Positions 45,740 through 56,624 of a stretch of DNA of 64,000 bases are shown piece after piece. The DNA is from Ascaphus truei. Lineage: Eukaryota > Chordata > Amphibia > Anura > Ascaphidae. The stretch covers positions 74,183,763 through 74,247,762 of the forward strand of contig CM071570.1 in assembly GCA_036426205.1 (NCBI GenBank), in the 5' to 3' direction. Numbering within the stretch: the stretch's first letter is position 1; each line of letters opens with the position of its first letter. Made by a program: the position numbers and the translations under genes. The notes under the pieces were generated by a model. That model was not told where the DNA came from, did no database searches, and worked only from the letters and a program-made list of their open reading frames with translations.

Positions 45740-47665
45740 CCCCTTTCCCCCGTGTCTAGGGTGTCTACGTGTGGTGCGTTACCTGGCTCACAAGAGGCCT
45801 GATCCTCCTCTGCAGGGAGCCTGGGGTGTACCTGATGGTCACTGATGTGCGGCAGAACCAGCATTTGTCCAGGGACAACTTCAAGCCTTCTTTGCCCAGC
45901 CGATCTAACACCTTCAGCAGACGTTCCTGGTGCTCTTCCAGAGTCTTGCCGAAGACGATGATATCGTCCAGCTAGACTAGGCATTCTTGGGGATTCATAT
46001 CTCCAATGGTCTTCTCCATCAACCGTTGGAATGTTGCCGTGGCACCACAAATGCCTTGGGGCATGCGGGTAAATTGATAGAATCCAAGGGGACAGACAAA
46101 CACCGTTTTCCCTTGATCTTCATAGGTACCTGGTAATACCCAGACCTCAGGTCCAGCACGCAGAACCACTGGCTTCCCGACTGTGTTGAGAGTCTCTTTG
46201 ATCCGTGGCAGAGTGTACTGATCTGGTATGGTTCGGTTGTTCAGGGTCCGATAGTCTATGCACAAGTGGTCTGACCCATTCTTTTGTGTACCACCATGAT
46301 TGGGGACGCGTAGGGGCTACAGGATTCCATCACGATGCCTGCTGGCTCCATGTCTTGGAAGATATCCCTAGTCTTCCACATCTCTGAGAGCGATGCGTCA
46401 GGAACCTCCCAGAAAAGCGTGGTATTGTTCAGCTGGATTTGTGCTGGGCGTTTTTACTGCAGCCCACATCCATCTTGCAGGTGGAGAGCACTTCCCAGCA
46501 TTCCTCAACTTGGCGCTTAGCCATTCCATCCATTCGGCCGACAGGGTTGTTTCCCCGAAGTCAAACAGCAGCGCGACCGGCTTATCTTGCACGGTGCCGG
46601 CGTTCACTTGAGCCATCATCTCGACGGGAGTAACTGGGTATATTCTGCCCAGTCTTTGACCCTGGTTGAATGACATTGTGTACTGGGAGATGTTCTGGAT
46701 GAACACCTTTATATTTTCAGGAATTTTGTACTTCCATTCTCATACATCGGGCACAAGCTTGTACCCTCTGTTGGCATCTTCCTCGGACGTACTCTCTAGG
46801 AAGAAGTACTGGTCAGCCTCATCACAGCCTGGGTAGCAGCACACTGCGTCCATGTACTTCATTCCCCCTGGTGGAATCTCGGTCAACCCTGCATTGTTAT
46901 TGAAGAGATCACCATATCCCTCTTGGGCTGAGATCCTGCTGCACTCTTCCTCTAGTACCGGATGGATCTGTAGAGAAGACAAGGATAGTTTGCCGACCTC
47001 TTGTAGGTAAGCTCGGATCACCGCCCGCACCACATCAGCATTGGTCCCCAATATGATTGGTGAGCTTGGATGTTCTCAGGGATTGGGGCATATCAGAGCC
47101 TACACTTCCATGGTGTGAGACTTGTTATTGTTCCATTGCGGATTTCCAACTGAACTTTTACTATACCGTCGATGGGGTAGTCCTCACTGCTGAGGCCTCA
47201 CAGCTTCATCTTCTCCGCAGACTGCATGGGCAGGTGCTTAAGATGTTGATCGTAGAAGGGTCGGTATATGATAGTCATTTGTGACCCTGTATCCACCAAA
47301 GCCGATGAGTAGATACCTTCCATGAGGACGTGTATAATGGCCACCAGTCCGACTCGACTGTAGGAGTCCGGTTGGGGTGTTTCGTCGTGGCTGGGCACTG
47401 GGGTTCTCTCCGATGATGTGGAGGGTACTTCTGCTGGTTGTACCTTGCAGGTCATGGACTTAGGATTGAATGTCCTGGATTTTCTGGGCTTTAGACAGTC
47501 CCGATAGAAGTTACTCTCCTGTCCACAGTTGTAACAGACGTCAATTTGGTTTGCACCGGTCCTAGAGGTAGGAGTTTCTTTCCATGGCATCCTGGGAGCG
47601 CATCTTCGGTCCAAAACCAGCCCAAAAGAATTCATAACGGAGTCTACCATCGGTTCCATTATGGA
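45740..47665 (-). pseudogene. Ty3/gypsy gag end, protease and reverse transcriptase
   Basis: Read on the minus strand: zinc knuckle 'CYNCGQESNFYRDC' (47500-47545), aspartic protease 'ALVDTGSQMTIIYRPFY' (47270-47310), a linker 'DLFNNNAGLTEIPPGGMKY' (46850-46915), then RT 'MCIDYRTLNNRTIPDQYTLPRI' (46200-46265), 'FYQFTRMPQGICGATATFQRLM' (46020-46085) and 'LDDIIVFGKTLEEHQERL' (45905-45970). The Tyr before LDD is a TAG stop (about 45975), and other frameshifts occur, so it is inactive. RNase H and integrase are missing. Its gag type differs from the SCAN-like gag at 41 kb. Confidence 0.88.
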
Positions 47666-47713
47666 CGAGTGATTATAGGGTAGAAATCCGACAGAGGCCT
47701 GGTTCGCCTAAAG

Positions 47714-47729
47714 TATATTTCATCTGGAC
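47714..47729 (+). repeat. Left 16-bp target-site duplication of the compound PLE
   Basis: TATATTTCATCTGGAC, identical to 55484-55499. The neighbouring bases differ on both sides, so the duplication is exactly 16 bp. Confidence 0.85.
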
Positions 47730-48660
47730 AACAAAGAGAATAAAGTCCTTGGCACACTACCAGGTACATAAACCTGATATATTGTTCCCAGTTCTATGAA
47801 TAAAGGAACAGTTCGTGGATCTTCACAGGTAATCTTCCAGAATTCCTTATGCTGGTATGTATATATCTGAAATCAGACAAGACAAGAAAACCATTGCGCA
47901 GTACTCTCTGATAATGGAGATCCCATCCACATAGCCACTAGCTACTTACATCAAAGTAGATAGAAAGAGGCCTTGAAAGGTATCTTTAGCTGGTGTTCTG
48001 ATGTACACAATTTGATAGTAGTGGGTCATCAGGTGTTAACGCCCTCTCCACATGGATCGATCACAGTTCCAATATGCATATAAGATAATAAAATGCCAAT
48101 GGTGTAGTACATTACAAAATTTAATAAAACAAATAAGATCAAACAGCCAGTGCACTCACATGCTATACGACCTTACAAAACGAATTACAACGTGCCGTCC
48201 GCAGGCTTGAGGAGCTGTTGCGTGGTGTGTGTGGAGGCTGGATCCCTCGTGTATCTCCTCCTCGCGGCCGCGACTCAGAGCGCCAGGTCCACCTCAGATG
48301 ACATCACCATTCACCATCGCTTCCCTCCTCAGCCGGTTCGTCCACGCAGCAATGCGTACAGTCTAAAGCTCCACCCTACGCGCGTTTCGTGACTACTGAC
48401 GTCACATCCTCAGGGGTAATGGAGCTATGGTGATTGTATGTGCTATTTAAGCACATGGAAAACCAGCTCTAGGGCCCTGATAGGATAATTAGATCTTAAA
48501 GGGACCAACTGGCTGTATAGCTAAAAAATAACTATAGTGGTGGGGGTTGTGGAACGAAGCTATGCCCAGAACAGAACACTCACCACATGATGGTACAAAG
48601 TTATACAATATCTAAAAATGCAAAATAATAAATTTACACAAATCTAAATAAAAATACATA
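47730..48660 (-). repeat. PLE downstream terminal repeat
   Basis: Nearly identical to 52545-53459 (same orientation) and to 54340-55245 (inverted). Contains the ribozyme at 48368-48425 and ends (element 3' end) at 'ctttattctctttgttgt' next to the TSD. Confidence 0.85.
48368..48425 (-). ncRNA. Hammerhead-like ribozyme motif, copy 1
   Basis: Minus strand: stem I GCTCCA..CCC/GGG..TGGAGC with a small bulge, core CTGAGGA, extra T, stem II GTGAC/GTCAC with a 7-base loop, GAAA, then self-complementary ACGCGCGT. Cleavage is predicted after the following A. All core letters are intact. Identical in sequence to the inverted copy at 54541. Confidence 0.7.
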
Positions 48661-48902
48661 AAAATACACATACATAGTCATCCTAATGACTTATAACAAA
48701 ACCTATTTTATAAACCTAACTTAGCCTGATTTGTACAGACCATATTGTAGGTAGAATGGAGAGGATGCAGAGGATGTTATTGAAGAGGACTAGGGACTCC
48801 CATGATATAAAACATATCCGATTAGCTATCTTGTAAAAAAGATGCCAAGTCGAAATCTATGTTAAGACCTCCTGGGGTCAAGGTTTTTAGGGTCTAGATC
48901 CA

Positions 48903-51900
48903 CTAGCTTTCTCGTCTTGATATTAGATTTATTTTATTTCCCCCTCTCCAATTTTGTTTAGGGCAATCAATGCCTTTACAAATTAAACCCTCTGGATTTT
49001 GATTATGTCTGATTTTAAAGTGGTTTGAGACACTATGTGTCTCAAGACCTCTTTTTATATTATAAATGTGTTCTGCAAAACGGCGTTTCAATGGCCTACC
49101 TGTCCGCCTTACATATTGTAGCCCACAAGGGCACTCTAGCAGGTAGACCGTGAACGAACTCTTACAATTAATAAATGATTTGATTGGAAATATAGCTCCT
49201 GTAATGTTAGATTTAAAATCTCTACACCTGGAGCTATATTTGTAACCAATACATCTGCTGCATGTAAAGAAACCATTTTGTTCTTTTAACCAGGTTGTAT
49301 TAGAATTCTTAGCTATATTCAATGGACAACTAGGAGATAGCTGTAATTTGAGGTTATTTGCCTTTTTAAATACTATTTGTGGACACTTTGGTAGGATTGT
49401 ACTAAGTGCTGTATCACCCTGTAGGATCCCCCAATATTTTTTTAATTATTTGTGTTATTTTGGGAGCCATAGCATTATATTTTGTAATAAATGGGATGAA
49501 TTCACCACCTACAGGTGATGTATCACTTTTATTTTTATCCATAAGTATCAGATCTTCCCTTTCCATATTTCTCACTGTTTCCAATGCACTCGTCACCTTT
49601 GCATAATTATATTCCCTGTCCATAAATGTATCCCTTAGGTCCTCAGCTTGTGTATTAAACACTTCTATTTGTGAGCAATTACGTTTCGTTCTTAGAAACT
49701 GGCCTTTGGGTATATTATTAATCCATTTTGGATTATGATGGCTTGATGCCAACAGGTAGGTATTGGCATCTACCTTCTTATAGAAGGTTTTTGTTTCAAT
49801 GGATCCTTTCTCTATAAATAGAGTTAGGTCCAGAAAATCAATAGTTTGTGGACTGGTGTTAAAGGTGAATTTTAGATTTTAATGATTATTATTAAGGTAT
49901 TGTTTGAATTTTATTAAGTCCTCCTCATTCCCCCCCCCCCCCAGATACACAGCGCATCGTCGATATAACGCTTCCATAGCACCAGGTCCGCCTCAAATGG
50001 GTTGCGGGACAGGATATAATCCTCTTCCCACGTACCCATAAAAATGTTAGCATAACTAGGGGAGAACCTGGGTCCCATGGCAGTGCCGCATACCTGGAGG
50101 AAGAAGCTATTGTCATAATGGAAGAAATTGTGAGTGAGAATATATCTTATTTCTTCTAACACAAATTTTTTAAATTCTAGCTCTAAACTATCATCCTGAT
50201 CCAGTACTCTCTTAATCGCCGCGATACCAAACTCATGGTCTATAATGGTATACAATGAGGTCACGTCACACGAGACCCATGTAGAGTGATTTTCCCAGTT
50301 AACATCTTGTATGATATTAAGAACATGAGTGGTATCGCGGAGATACGAGGGTATCTGTACAACATACTTTTGGAGAATGGAGTCTATAAATTGGGATAGA
50401 TTAAATGACAGTGATTTAATCCCGGATATAATCGGGCGGCCAGGCGGATTCCAAAGAACCTTATGTATCTTCGGAATGAAGTAGAAAATTGGAACTCTAG
50501 GTTGTTTAACATCCAAGAACTCCAATTCCCCCTTGGAGATAACTCCATCTTTGAAACCTTTTTGTAGATATTCATTTATTATATTTTTAAAGATAACTGA
50601 TGGATTGTGATCTAGTTTTTGATAAGTATCCAGATCACTCAAAATCCTCATGGATTCGCTCTTATAATAGGACGAATCCATGATGACAATTCCCCCTCCC
50701 TTATCTGCGTCCTTTATCACGATTTGAGTATTACTCTCTAATCCTTTAACAGCTTCCTTTTCCAATCTACTTAGATTATGATTTTTAAATTTGAACTCAT
50801 TGATTGCTTTTTCCATGTTCTTAATCACTAATTCAGTGAAGGTATCCAGGAAATTGCCCTTTACATGTTTTGGATAAAAAACAGAAGGTTTTTTGAATTA
50901 TGTTCTTGGAGTGGGATTGCTAACAATTGTAGTGTTATCCTGCTGGATTGCTCCCCTACTTACTGCATCTTTCCTAAAATACTTTTTTAAAGTGAGACAT
51001 TTCACAAACTTATGAGTATCGATATACAAGTTAAACATATTGGGTCCCTGTGAGGGAGCAAAGTTCAGACCCTTTGATAGGACCCTGTCCTCAACCGCAG
51101 TGGTTGGATAACCACTGATGTTGAATACATTGCTGGCCCCTACCTTGGGTTCCCTTGTTCTTGCTTTTTTCTTTTTCCTCCTTCCTCCTCTTTTTCCTCT
51201 GAATCCTCTGTTCTTTTCCGCCTTGTGGAGCGAGGTGTGCCCTGTCTCCCTATGAGATTTTCTGTCTTGCTGTTCCTCCTTGGAGGGAAGTTGTACTCCC
51301 TGTCGTGGTCTAAAAAAGACAAAGGGGATTGATTAGTTTCATAATCTCTTGGTGGTGCATTGTAAGGTCTAAAAACATTGTTAGATCTAAATGCATTGTT
51401 TTCGTGGCCCCTATGTCCATCATGATAATATTCACGGTGGTCATATCTACCATGACCATCCGAATATCCACCATAAGGTGGGCATGATGTCTGGGGTAAT
51501 CGCCCCTAAATGGTACCTGTGGTATAGCACCGAAATATGGGCGGGATTGTCCCACTGTCTTTTTATTTGACACTTTGGTGGTTTTATTTGTGTCTTTTTT
51601 TATGTCTTTTTTTAGATGTTATCACTTTATTTTTAGGGGTAGACTTCTCTTCCAAACTGGAAGGCTCTTCTGTGATTAAGACTTTCTTTTCTGATTTCCA
51701 ATCTCTCTGTTTATTTTGTTCATAGTCCTTTCTGTCTCTTATAAACTTTTTTTGTTTGGAATTAATGACTTCTTTTTCTAATTTTTCAATTCTCTGTGTG
51801 ATTTTCTCATCTAGTGTTTTATACTCTTTGAGTTCAGAGAATATCTCTAATTTCTCTTGGATTTCTAGAATTTCTTTATCAAGAATAACTAGAGATTTAG

Positions 51901-52228
51901 TTCTATATTAGATTGATAATTTCATCAGTCCATAAGAACATGTGTCGAGGATATGATTCCACTCCTTTAAAAACTCCTCATTCTCAGTTTCTAGTGTAGG
52001 TGCTTTGAGGATCCTAAGCCCTCTGGGTATCCTTTTATGTTCAATATATTTCTTTAGTGCTACAACTTCCCAAATTTGCCTAATTTCTTGTGTGAGGAAT
52101 TTCTCTACTTTATTGAATAGAGTATCTAAATTTTCAGTGTCTACATCTATATTTTCCACCTCTGACTCATCAGCAAAGATGGTTTCTATATTGCAACTAC
52201 GAAGTGCACGATTAGAAAAAAGTGACAT
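48903..52228 (-). pseudogene. Near full-length PLE ORF: N-terminal domain, coiled coil, RT, GIY-YIG
   Basis: Starts at ATG 52226-52228 ('MSLFSNRALRS'). Order: acidic N-terminal domain with 'IEHKRIPRGLRI' (52020-52060), a charged coiled-coil-like stretch (51600-51900), a Tyr/His/Arg-rich then Lys/Glu-rich disordered part (51140-51540), 'LSKGLNFAPSQ' (51045-51080), RT motifs 'KDADKGGGIVIMD' (50690-50730), 'PPGRPIISG', 'WVSCDVTSLYT' (50250-50285), 'CGTAMGPRFSPSYANIFMG' (50030-50090), and catalytic YIDD (49965-49975). Next are a Cys block 'CSRCIGYKYSSRC' and GIY-YIG 'VYLLECPCGLQYVRRTGR...RRFAEH' (49070-49160), where the second Gly of YIG is Arg. Frameshifts occur at the poly-C run 49930-49942 and near 49750, 49400, 51500, 51130 and 50900. 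Few true stops: a young copy. Confidence 0.88.
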
Positions 52229-52274
52229 GTTGGATTAAATAAATGGTTGGCAGCTAATGCAGTGAAAAAATGGA

Positions 52275-53459
52275 AAACAGTAGTGATAAAAAGAGAACCT
52301 ACAGTAAACTACAAAACAAGCGCTCAACCTATTAATATAACGTGATAAATACAACAAAAATAATTGTGAATCAACAAAACAATGTGCAAAATGAATAACC
52401 CTAACTGTGCAAGGATAACCGATATAACAAAGGACCCCACGACCACCAAGATGGAGGGGGAAGAGGGAGGGGGATTGGGGGCTGCCTATGATTGAATATC
52501 AAGCCTTTCCATAGGGCTATAAACGAATTGACAACAAAGAGAATAAAGTCCTTGGCGCACTACCAGGTACATAAACCTGATATATTGTTCCCAGTTCTAT
52601 GAATAAAGGAACAGTTTGTGGATCTTCACAGGTAATCTTCCAGAATTCCTTATGCTGGTAAGTATATCTGAAATCAGACAAGACAAGAAAACCATTGCGC
52701 AGTACTCTCTGATAATGGAGATCCCATCCACACAGCCACTAGCTACTTACATCAAAGTAGATAGAAAGAGGCCTTGAAAGGTATCTTTAGCTGGTGTTCT
52801 GATGTACACAATTTGATAGTAGTGGGTCTTCAGGTGTTAACGCCCTCTCCACATGGATCAATCACAGTTCCAATATGCATATAAGATAATAAAATGCCAA
52901 TGGTGTAGTACAGTACAAAATGTAATAAAACAAATAAGATCAAACAGCCAGTGCACTCACATGCTATACGACCTTACAAAACGAATTACAACGAGCCGTC
53001 CGCAGGTTTGAGGAGCTGTTGCATGGTGTGTGTGGAGGCTGGATCCCACGTGTATCTCCTCTTCGCGGCCGCGACTCAGAGTGCTAGGTCCACCTCAGAT
53101 GACGTCACCATTCACCGTCGCTTCCCTCCTCAGCCGGTTCGTGCACGCAGCAATTCGTACAGTCTAAGCTCCACCCTACGTGCGTTTCATGACTACTGAC
53201 GTCACTTCCTCAGGGGTAATGGAGCTATGGTGATTGTATGTGCTATTTAAGCACATGGAAAGCTAGCTCTAGGGCCCTGATAGGATAATTAAATCTTAAA
53301 GGGACCAACTGGCTGTATAGCTAAAAAATAACTATAGTGAAGGGGGTTGTGGAACGAAGCTATGCCCAGAACAAAACACTCACCACATGATGGTAGAAAG
53401 TTATACAATATCTAAAAATGCAAAATAATAAATTTACACAAATCTAAATAAAAATACAT
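52275..53459 (-). repeat. PLE upstream terminal repeat and leader
   Basis: 52545-53459 repeats 47730-48660; 52275-52540 is the leader that precedes the ORF and recurs, inverted, at 55246-55483. Contains the ribozyme at 53168-53225. Confidence 0.85.
53168..53225 (-). ncRNA. Hammerhead-like ribozyme motif, copy 2
   Basis: Same architecture as 48368-48425. Changes: the extra base before stem II is A, the stem II closing pair is a G-T wobble (GTGAC/GTCAT), and the stem III loop is ACGCACGT, no longer a perfect palindrome. Core CTGAGGA and GAAA remain intact. Confidence 0.68.
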
Positions 53460-54051
53460 CCCATTTATTACAAAATATAATGCTATGGCTCCCAAAATAA
53501 CACAAATAATTAAAAAACATTGGGGGATCCTACAGGGTGATACAGCACTTAGAACAATCCTACCAAAGTGTCCACAAATAGTATTTAAAAAGGCAAATAA
53601 CCTCAAATTACAGCTATCTCCTAGTTGTCCATTGAATATAGCTAAGAATTCTAATACAACCTGGTTAAAAGAACAAAATGGTTTCTTTACATGCAGCAGA
53701 TGTATTGGTTACAAATATAGCTCCAGGTGTAGAGATTTTAAATCTAACATTACAGGAGCTATATTTCCAATCAAATCGTTTATTAATTGTAAGAGTTCGT
53801 TCACGGTCTACCTGCTAGAGTGCCCTTGTGGGCTACAACATGTAAGGCGAACAGGTAGGCCATTGAAACGCCGTTTTGCAGAACACATTTATAATATAAA
53901 AAGAGGTCTTGAGACACATAGTGTCTCAAACCACTTTAAAATCAGACATAATCAAAATCCAGAGGGTTTAATTTGTAAAGGCATTGATTGCCCTAAACAA
54001 AATTGGAGAGGGGGAAATAAAATAAATCTAATATCAAGGCGAGAAAGCTAG
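53460..54051 (+). pseudogene. Inverted copy of the PLE ORF C-terminal part
   Basis: 188-codon open frame from ATG 53485 ('MAPKITQIIKKHWGIL') to the stop at 54049-54051, with the Cys block and the GIY-YIG endonuclease ('CPCGLQHVRRTGR', 'RRFAEHIYNI'). It matches 48903-49490 of the minus copy almost base for base and lacks the minus copy's frameshift near 49400 (HWGI is intact here). It begins abruptly at the inversion junction, with no start of its own. Confidence 0.88.
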
Positions 54052-55483
54052 TGGATCTAGACCCTAAAAACCTTGACCCCAGGAGGTCTTAACATAGATT
54101 TCGACTTGGCATCTTTTTTACAAGATAGCTAATCGGATATGTTTTATATCATGGGAGTCCCTAGTCCTCTTCAATAACATCCTCTGCATCCTCTGTTCTT
54201 TCGTTCCATTCTACCTACAATATGGTCTGTACAAATCAGGCTAAGTTAGGTTTATAAAATAGGTTTTGTTATAAGTCATTAGGATGACTATGTATGTGTA
54301 TTTTTATGTATTTTTATTTAGATTTGTGTAAATTTATTATTTTGCATTTTTAGATATTGTATAACTTTGTACCATCATGGGGTGAGTGTTCTGTTCTGGG
54401 CATAGCTTCGTTCCACAACCCCCACCACTATAGTTATTTTTTTAGCTATACAGCCAGTTGGTCCCTTTTAGAACTAATTATCCTATCAGGGCCCTAGAGC
54501 TAGTTTTCCATGTGCTTAAATAGCACATACAATCACCATAGCTCCATTACCCCTGAGGATGTGACGTCAGTAGTCACGAAACGCGCGTAGGGTGGAGCTT
54601 AGACTGTACGCATTGCTGCGTGCACGAACCGGCTGAGGAGGGAAGCGATGGTGAATGGTGACGTCATCTGAGGTGGACCTGGCGCTCTGAGTCGCGGCCG
54701 TGAGGAGGAGATACACACGGGAAACAGCCTCCACACACACCACCCAACAGCTCCTCAAGCCTGCGGACGGCACGTTGTAATTCGTTTTGTAAGGTCGTAT
54801 AGCATGTGAGTGCACTGGCTGTTTGATCTTATTTGTTTTATTAAATTTTGTAATGTACTACACCATTGGCATTTTATTATCTTATATGCATATTGGAACT
54901 GTGATCGATCCATGTGGAGAGGGCATTAACACCTGAAGACCCACTACTATCAAATTGTGTACATCAGAACACCAGCTAAAGATACCTTTCAATGCCTCTT
55001 TCTATCTACTTTGATGTAAGTAGCTAGTGGCTGTGTGGATGGGATCTCCATTATCAGAGAGTACTGCGCAATGGTTTTCTTGTCTTGTCTGATTTCAGAT
55101 ATATACTTACCAGCATAAGGAATTCTGGAAGATTACCTGTGAAGATCCACGAACTGTTCCTTTATTCATACAACTGGGAACAATATATCAGGTTTATGTA
55201 CCTGGTAGTGCGCCAAGGACTTTATTCTCTTTGTTGTCAATTCGTTTATAGCCCTATGGAAAGGCTTGATATTCAATCCTAGGCAGCCCCCAATTCCCCA
55301 CCCCCTCCCCCCTCCATCTTGGTGGTCGTGGGGTCCTTTGTTATATCGGTTATCCTTGCACAGTTAGGGTTAATCATTTTGCACATTGTTTTGTTGATTC
55401 ACAATTATTTTTGTTGTAATTATCCCAGTTTATTAATAGGTTGAGCGCTTGTTTTGTAGTTTAGGTTCTCTTTTTATCACTAC
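54052..55483 (+). repeat. Inverted-arm PLE 3' region, terminal repeat and leader
   Basis: Mirror image of 48902-47730 followed by the mirror of 52540-52275. The join from terminal repeat to leader at about 55245 is what a downstream unit in a tandem or circular template would supply. Confidence 0.85.
54541..54598 (+). ncRNA. Hammerhead-like ribozyme motif, copy 3
   Basis: Plus-strand equivalent of 48368-48425 with an intact core (CTGAGGA, GAAA), stem I, 5-bp stem II and ACGCGCGT. Because a complementary copy lies 6.2 kb away, read-through transcripts could also form a long RNA duplex. Confidence 0.7.
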
Positions 55484-55499
55484 TATATTTCATCTGGAC
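55484..55499 (+). repeat. Right 16-bp target-site duplication of the compound PLE
   Basis: Identical to 47714-47729. Confidence 0.85.
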
Positions 55500-55657
55500 C
55501 TAGATGTTTGATGGGTGAGTGTTAAAGAAACCCGATCTTAAGTTTTACAAATAGGGATCCTATACTCTTTATGGTGAAAGAGTTTTCTGTATCATCATCA
55601 CTAATCAGTGGATGACATGGGTTCCTAATGTATGTATACTGGTTAATGTCATACCAT

Positions 55658-55914
55658 TGTAGCCCCGGTCCCTGGCGGCTCCTAGAGACCCCCCTCCTTT
55701 GGAGCAGCACGATCGCGGGTGCCGCCGGAGCCAGCGACGGACCCGCCGGCTGCTTCCAAAGGTGGGGGCCGGAGCAGGGAGTTGTTGGAGCCTTAGGAGG
55801 CTCGGCGGTGCACATCCTGTGAGCCTAACAGGTAAAGCACCACACTGGGTAATGCATATAGATCCCCTCATATACACCCTATCTGCGATTGGGGGGGGGG
55901 GGATATGGGTTACA
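55658..55914 (+). repeat. 5' LTR, internally deleted (257 bp)
   Basis: Its first ~150 bases match 58821-58972 and its last ~100 match 60008-60111 of the 3' LTR. About 1.03 kb in the middle is missing, including most putative promoter sequence. The ends TGTAGCC and TTACA are intact. Confidence 0.85.
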
Positions 55915-55916
55915 TT

Positions 55917-55934
55917 TGGAGGCGCTGCTGAAAT
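55917..55934 (+). other. Putative primer-binding site
   Basis: TGGAGGCGCTGC two bases after the 5' LTR starts with the TGG expected to pair with a tRNA CCA end. Near-identical words follow the LTRs at 4268 and occur at 16405 and 59930. The tRNA is not identified. Confidence 0.5.
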
Positions 55935-55986
55935 CAGACCTGGGGTGCCCCAATAGTTGTAGAGTACCAAAAGTACACAAGGAAAT

Positions 55987-56277
55987 ATGTTACCAACCAC
56001 AAGCCACGAGGTCCATATCTGGGCCAGTACGGTTCGGGAGCTGTATAGCCAAGTGGAGGCATTGGGGAATGGTCCCGCTCATGAGGAAGGGAGTGCCCTT
56101 CTAGAGTCCCTAAAGGAAATCCTGGGCCTAGAAAGATTGTCGGCAGATCAGGAAATATGCCGGGCACATGCCCTACCAGAAGGCTACCCCCTTATGTATG
56201 GAAAGAGCCCTAGTGTAGTTGAAAGGACTGTAATCAAAATGGATGCTCCATGGAGGCTAACAGTGAGTCCCACCTAA
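55987..56277 (+). CDS. Element ORF 1, unknown (97 codons)
   Basis: Begins at ATG 55987, 70 bases after the 5' LTR, with 'VRELYSQVEALGNG' and 'LLESLKEILGLERLSADQEI', which look helical. No known domain. Its position suggests a gag-like remnant. It ends at TAA 56275 and overlaps the next frame, so it may be the first part of a frameshifted longer ORF. Confidence 0.45.
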   Translation: MLPTTSHEVHIWASTVRELYSQVEALGNGPAHEEGSALLESLKEILGLERLSADQEICRAHALPEGYPLMYGKSPSVVERTVIKMDAPWRLTVSPT

Positions 56278-56585
56278 AATGGCGTCTCGTGCCGAGTCAG
56301 GAGAGCGCACATGTTGCATGGCACCAGCCTGCACAAAAATGTTTTGCAGAAACTCTGGCGGGCAAACCCGAGCCCTGCCCCTGCGAGGTGAGTGGCTCTG
56401 CACAGAGACAGAATATCCCCTTGATAGAATGTGTCCCTCCTTTGGATTCCACCAGGGGGAGGAAGCTCAGTGATCCCCAGTCAGTAACTTCTGTCCCCCG
56501 TAAGAAAGGCAAAAGCTGCCGCAAACAACATCCTCAGTTGTATGGAGTCTGGAGAAGAAAGGGAGGGGACGTACCCTTTCTGTAG
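56250..56585 (+). CDS. Element ORF 2, unknown (111 codons)
   Basis: Overlaps ORF 1 by 28 bases in another frame and contains a basic stretch 'PRKKGKSCRKQ' near its end. Not recognised. It could be a continuation of ORF 1 after a +1 shift. Low coding certainty. Confidence 0.35.
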   Translation: MEANSESHLKWRLVPSQESAHVAWHQPAQKCFAETLAGKPEPCPCEVSGSAQRQNIPLIECVPPLDSTRGRKLSDPQSVTSVPRKKGKSCRKQHPQLYGVWRRKGGDVPFL

Positions 56586-56624
56586 TGCCCAGGTGTACAA
56601 AAGGACTTGAAATTGTCTGGTGGT

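Larger units (their letters stand above)
47730..55483 (-). mobile_element. Compound Penelope-like element insertion (7.75 kb)
   Basis: Between identical 16-bp TSDs lie, on the minus strand from high to low coordinate: terminal repeat with leader (53459-52275), a long ORF (52228-48903), 3' untranslated region, and a second terminal repeat (48660-47730). Right of a sharp junction at 53459/53460 comes an inverted plus-strand arm: the last 190 codons of the ORF, 3' untranslated region, terminal repeat and leader up to ~70 bp before the ORF start (53460-55483). One insertion event explains all parts. The arm reads from ORF end through the repeat into the leader of a next unit, so the RNA template was tandem or circular. 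Confidence 0.85.
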
